A DNA stretch of 32,630 bases from UBA12088 sp964568345. Lineage in GTDB: Bacteria; Patescibacteriota; Minisyncoccia; Phycocordibacterales; UBA12088. The DNA lies in NCBI GenBank assembly GCA_964568345.1, contig CAZMPG010000010.1, positions 1 through 32,630 on the forward strand, given 5' to 3'. The notes below the pieces were generated by a model. It had not been told where the DNA came from. It saw nothing but the letters and a program-made list of their open reading frames with translations, and did no database searches. A program made the translations under genes and the position numbers. Shown piece by piece: positions 30,979 through 32,630 of the stretch. How positions within the stretch are numbered: the first letter of the stretch is position 1; each line of letters begins with the position of its first letter.

Positions 30979-31856
30979 GCCAGAAACCCACGGTTGTATT
31001 CTTCGGCACCCCGGACCTCGCGGTGTACGTGCTCGAGGAACTCGAGGCGGCCCACTACCTCCCTGCTCTCGTCGTCACTGCTCCCGATAAGCCGAAGGGG
31101 CGATCTCTCGCTATCACACCACCCGAGGCAAAGGTGTGGGCTGAGGAGCGCGGCATCCCCGTACTCCAGCCAGCTTCCCTCAAGCAGCCGGAGCAGGTGC
31201 CGGAGCTTGCAAACAGCACGTGGGACCTCTCGATCGTCGCCGCGTACAACACCATCATGCCTGCGTGGCTCCTTACACACCCCGCGCACCGGACCCTAAA
31301 TGTGCACCCCTCGCTCCTCCCCCGCCTCCGCGGCCCGTCGCCGGTACGGAGCGCCCTCCTCACCGAAGACCGGAGTGCGGTAGGGGTGAGCATCATGGAG
31401 CTCGACACGCAGGTAGACCACGGCCCGGTGGCAGCACAAGCCCGCGTCGAGCTGCCGGAGTGGCCCGTGCCCGCGCGCGGGCTCGAGGAGCTCCTCTTTC
31501 GCGAAGGTGGACGCCTCCTCGCCGAGGTTATTCCCCTCTGGATCCGCGGCGAGATCACGCCGGAGCCACAGGATGACACGCAGGCGACCCACACCCGTAA
31601 GTTTACGAAGGCGGACGGCGAGCTCGACCTTACGGCAGACGGATACACAAACTACCGCACCTACTGTGCACTCGATGGATGGCCGGGGACGTACTTCTTT
31701 GTGGAGCAGCGCGGCGTACGCACGAGGGTCAAGGTGACGCGCGCGGCGTACCATGACGGTACGTTTCGTATCCTCTCGGTCGTGCCAGAGGGTAAGCGTG
31801 AGGTGTCCTGGGAGGTGTGGGCGCGAGACAGGGGCGAGACAAAGGCGAGAGAGTAA
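30975..31856 (+). CDS. fmt: Methionyl-tRNA formyltransferase
   Basis: This 293-residue enzyme formylates initiator Met-tRNA using 10-formyl-THF. FFGTPDLAVYVLEEL and the catalytic block NVHPSLLPRLRGPSP (Asn109, His111) are present, with the catalytic Asp148 in QVDHGPV. The C-terminal OB-like domain starts near residue 205. It is coupled to def by a 4-base overlap. The protein is a little short (usual ~305-315), and its TAA stop (31854-31856) is made by the terminal GTAA of a MITE, so the last residues (DRGETKARE) may differ from the ancestral end. Confidence 0.94.
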   Translation: MSQKPTVVFFGTPDLAVYVLEELEAAHYLPALVVTAPDKPKGRSLAITPPEAKVWAEERGIPVLQPASLKQPEQVPELANSTWDLSIVAAYNTIMPAWLLTHPAHRTLNVHPSLLPRLRGPSPVRSALLTEDRSAVGVSIMELDTQVDHGPVAAQARVELPEWPVPARGLEELLFREGGRLLAEVIPLWIRGEITPEPQDDTQATHTRKFTKADGELDLTADGYTNYRTYCALDGWPGTYFFVEQRGVRTRVKVTRAAYHDGTFRILSVVPEGKREVSWEVWARDRGETKARE

Positions 31857-32045
31857 CCCCTCAAACCAAGTCATGCTTCTTTGCGAGCCCCCGCCTACGG
31901 GCGGGGCGAGTCCGCAGGCGAAGCAAACCAGGATGCATTGACCCACAAAATACCTCGTACCCTGGGTTGCTTCGTCGCCTCCCGCCGGTCGGCTCCTCGC
32001 AAAGACGGCCGGGTGGACGTGCATGTGGATGGTGTGAGGGTTTAC
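31853..32045. mobile_element. MITE family A, copy 2
   Basis: This is a 193-bp non-coding element. The left end GTAACCCCTCAAACCA (31853-31868) and right end (32030-32045; reverse complement GTAAACCCTCACACCA) are identical to those of copy 1 at 711-916. The flanking octamers GCGAGAGA and ATAAGAGA agree at 5 of 8 positions with transitions only. The first ~115 bases are nearly identical to copy 1; the middle differs, with CGCCTCCCGCCGGTCGGCTC replacing a GC palindrome. It creates the fmt stop codon. Confidence 0.8.
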
Positions 32046-32130
32046 ATAAGAGACTACAGACAATAGGCGATGGAAACGTTATTCTATTGTCTTTTGTCCA
32101 TAGTCCTGCCGCTCTATCGTCTATGGTCCC
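32046..32130. repeat. GGACTATAGAC-type repeat, copy 3
   Basis: GACTACAGACAATAG, CTATTGTC, TTGTCCATAGTCC and TCGTCTATGGTCCC are variants of the unit seen at 1742-1847 and 2060-2120. The ATGGAAAC...ATTCT core is shared with copy 1. It directly follows a MITE, as copy 2 does, whereas copy 1 precedes one. I see no gene between fmt and the tRNA. Confidence 0.45.
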
Positions 32131-32159
32131 ATCGCTCCCCGCTCTCCCGTTCACCTTCC

Positions 32160-32187
32160 TTGCGCCCCTCCCGGTTTCCGGTACAAT
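32160..32187 (+). promoter_or_regulatory. Promoter of tRNA-Asn
   Basis: TTGCGC (32160-32165) and TACAAT (32182-32187) are 16 bases apart, 36 bases before the tRNA 5' end. Confidence 0.5.
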
Positions 32188-32223
32188 GACTCGCAGTAGA
32201 TGTGTTCTTTTAGGTGTAGATAT

Positions 32224-32295
32224 TCCGGTGTAGCTCAGCGGTAGAGCAGTCGGCTGTTAACCGATTGGTCGTAGGTTCGAATCCTACCGCCGGAG
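32224..32295 (+). tRNA. tRNA-Asn (anticodon GTT)
   Basis: The cloverleaf is complete. The acceptor stem TCCGGTG pairs with CGCCGGA (32224-32230 with 32288-32294), with one T-G wobble. The D arm has GCTC/GAGC, the anticodon loop is CTGTTAA with GTT at 32256-32258, and the T arm is GTAGG-TTCGAAT-CCTAC. The discriminator is G at 32295. The 3' CCA is not encoded (CAA follows), so it must be added by a nucleotidyltransferase. Confidence 0.97.
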
Positions 32296-32335
32296 CAAAT
32301 AGAAAACAGCACCTTCTGGTGCTGTTTTCTATTTG
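32296..32335 (+). terminator. Strong hairpin after tRNA-Asn
   Basis: A perfect 18-bp stem (32296-32313 with 32318-32335) with loop TTCT starts on the base after the tRNA discriminator. The descending arm contains TTTTCTATTT. It should terminate the tRNA transcript and define the 3' processing site. The symmetry means it could stop transcription from either side. Confidence 0.85.
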
Positions 32336-32545
32336 CGAAGGCGAGCGAGCAAGCTGCTTTGCTTGCATGTAGGATTCGAAGATCCTTGAGTATACCGCTT
32401 CGAGCCTGAGGCACGAAGGCGAAGTGAGATGCGAAAGGTGTACCGTCCATGCAATGGAAGAATCCTGCCGCCTATCACAGACTCGACCTCAAGGAGAGAC
32501 AATTTCTTTACAAGTTACAACACGGTTTTGTGTGATAAACTGTAC
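32336..32545. other. Intergenic region without a clear gene
   Basis: This ~210-base stretch holds a possible 28-codon ORF on the plus strand (32449-32535), which has no Shine-Dalgarno, clear promoter or recognised family. A minus-strand frame runs across the tRNA gene and is spurious. AT content rises after 32495, next to the transposase end, suggesting that this is the flank or terminal part of an insertion sequence. Confidence 0.4.
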
Positions 32546-32630
32546 TTATCCCCGTATTTCTTTATCCCCGTATTTCTTGATCCATTTGAAGAACAGCTCG
32601 ATCTGCCAGCGTTGTTTGTAGATGAGCGCG
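32546..32630 (-). CDS. C-terminal end of an IS4-type DDE transposase (partial)
   Basis: The last 27 codons of a minus-strand frame enter from the right edge of the window and read ALIYKQRWQIELFFKWIKK, then eight residues and TAA (32546-32548). Tyr-x2-Arg-x3-Glu-x6-Lys is the YREK signature of IS4-family transposases and includes the catalytic Glu. In most relatives several dozen residues follow this motif, so the protein seems cut short here. A 16-base unit (AAGAAATACGGGGATA) is tandemly duplicated at the end and shifts the frame, which supports a decaying copy. The rest lies outside the window. Confidence 0.7.
   Translation of the reverse strand, partial: ALIYKQRWQIELFFKWIKKYGDKEIRG

Noticed and set aside
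32235..32450. A 71-codon minus-strand frame over the tRNA region
   Set aside because: It reads through the antisense of tRNA-Asn and its terminator. Its GGRIRTYDQSVNSRLLYR segment is a well-known spurious translation of tRNA genes.
32449..32535. A 28-codon plus-strand ORF after the tRNA terminator
   Set aside because: It has no promoter, Shine-Dalgarno or recognised family; it is too short to support as a gene.

Overview
The window looks like a chromosome segment of a Candidate Phyla Radiation (Patescibacteria, probably Parcubacteria-type) bacterium. The reasons are GC-rich, tightly packed housekeeping genes, almost no Shine-Dalgarno sequences, start codons a few bases after a -10 box, a tRNA gene with no encoded CCA, and a CPR-typical gene mix (C-terminal processing protease, CofE-like ligase, Gld-type ABC operon, helicase-dead PriA). 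TGA is used as a stop (helicase, deformylase), so this is genetic code 11, not the Gracilibacteria code. Lineage is inferred from content only; no rRNA gene is present.

Layout. 1-6241 (all minus strand): a SixA-like phosphatase, uppP, a DsbA-like thiol oxidoreductase and a large UvrD-type helicase fused to a RecB/AddB-type nuclease, separated by small non-coding mobile elements. 6496-6904: an orphan 125-residue gene with its own promoter, Shine-Dalgarno and terminator. 6915-14199 (minus): a six-gene operon for a hydrogenase-4/complex-I-like membrane complex (small subunit, HyfB, HyfC, HyfE, HyfF, large subunit). 14259-20864: CtpA-type protease, CorA-like channel, PyrD, CysS and a CPA-type cation/proton antiporter. 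20915-26855 (mostly one operon, minus): Gld-type ABC ATPase, a permease-GldG fusion, a DUF4340-like protein, a secreted FN3-like protein and a CofE-like ligase. 26965-31856 (plus): murA, a PriA-like protein without helicase motifs, def and fmt. 31853-32630: a mobile element, tRNA-Asn with a strong terminator, and the end of an IS4-type transposase.

The outstanding system is the hydrogenase-4-like operon. Its membrane subunits keep the charged residues of the proton path, but both peripheral subunits have lost every metal ligand expected for the family. All four cysteines of the [NiFe] site are replaced (Ser223, Ser226, Ser515, Gly518 of the large subunit), and all four of the proximal [4Fe-4S] cluster (Ser57, Glu60, Gly124, Asp154 of the small subunit, which has no cysteine at all). 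No ferredoxin-like subunit or maturation gene is present. This suggests a retained ion-translocating complex with no redox chemistry in these two subunits, in an organism group largely thought to lack respiratory chains.

Intergenic DNA is dominated by non-coding elements. Two related MITE families have GTAA-starting inverted ends and 8-bp target duplications (four copies). One 104-bp mini-element has perfect 17-bp ends. A family of polypurine/polypyrimidine inverted arms sits exactly at gene borders (six copies). A short GGACTATAGAC-type repeat occurs beside three of the four MITEs. Many genes share an extended -10 (TGCTATACT-like) ending 5-10 bases before ATG, implying leaderless or nearly leaderless transcripts.
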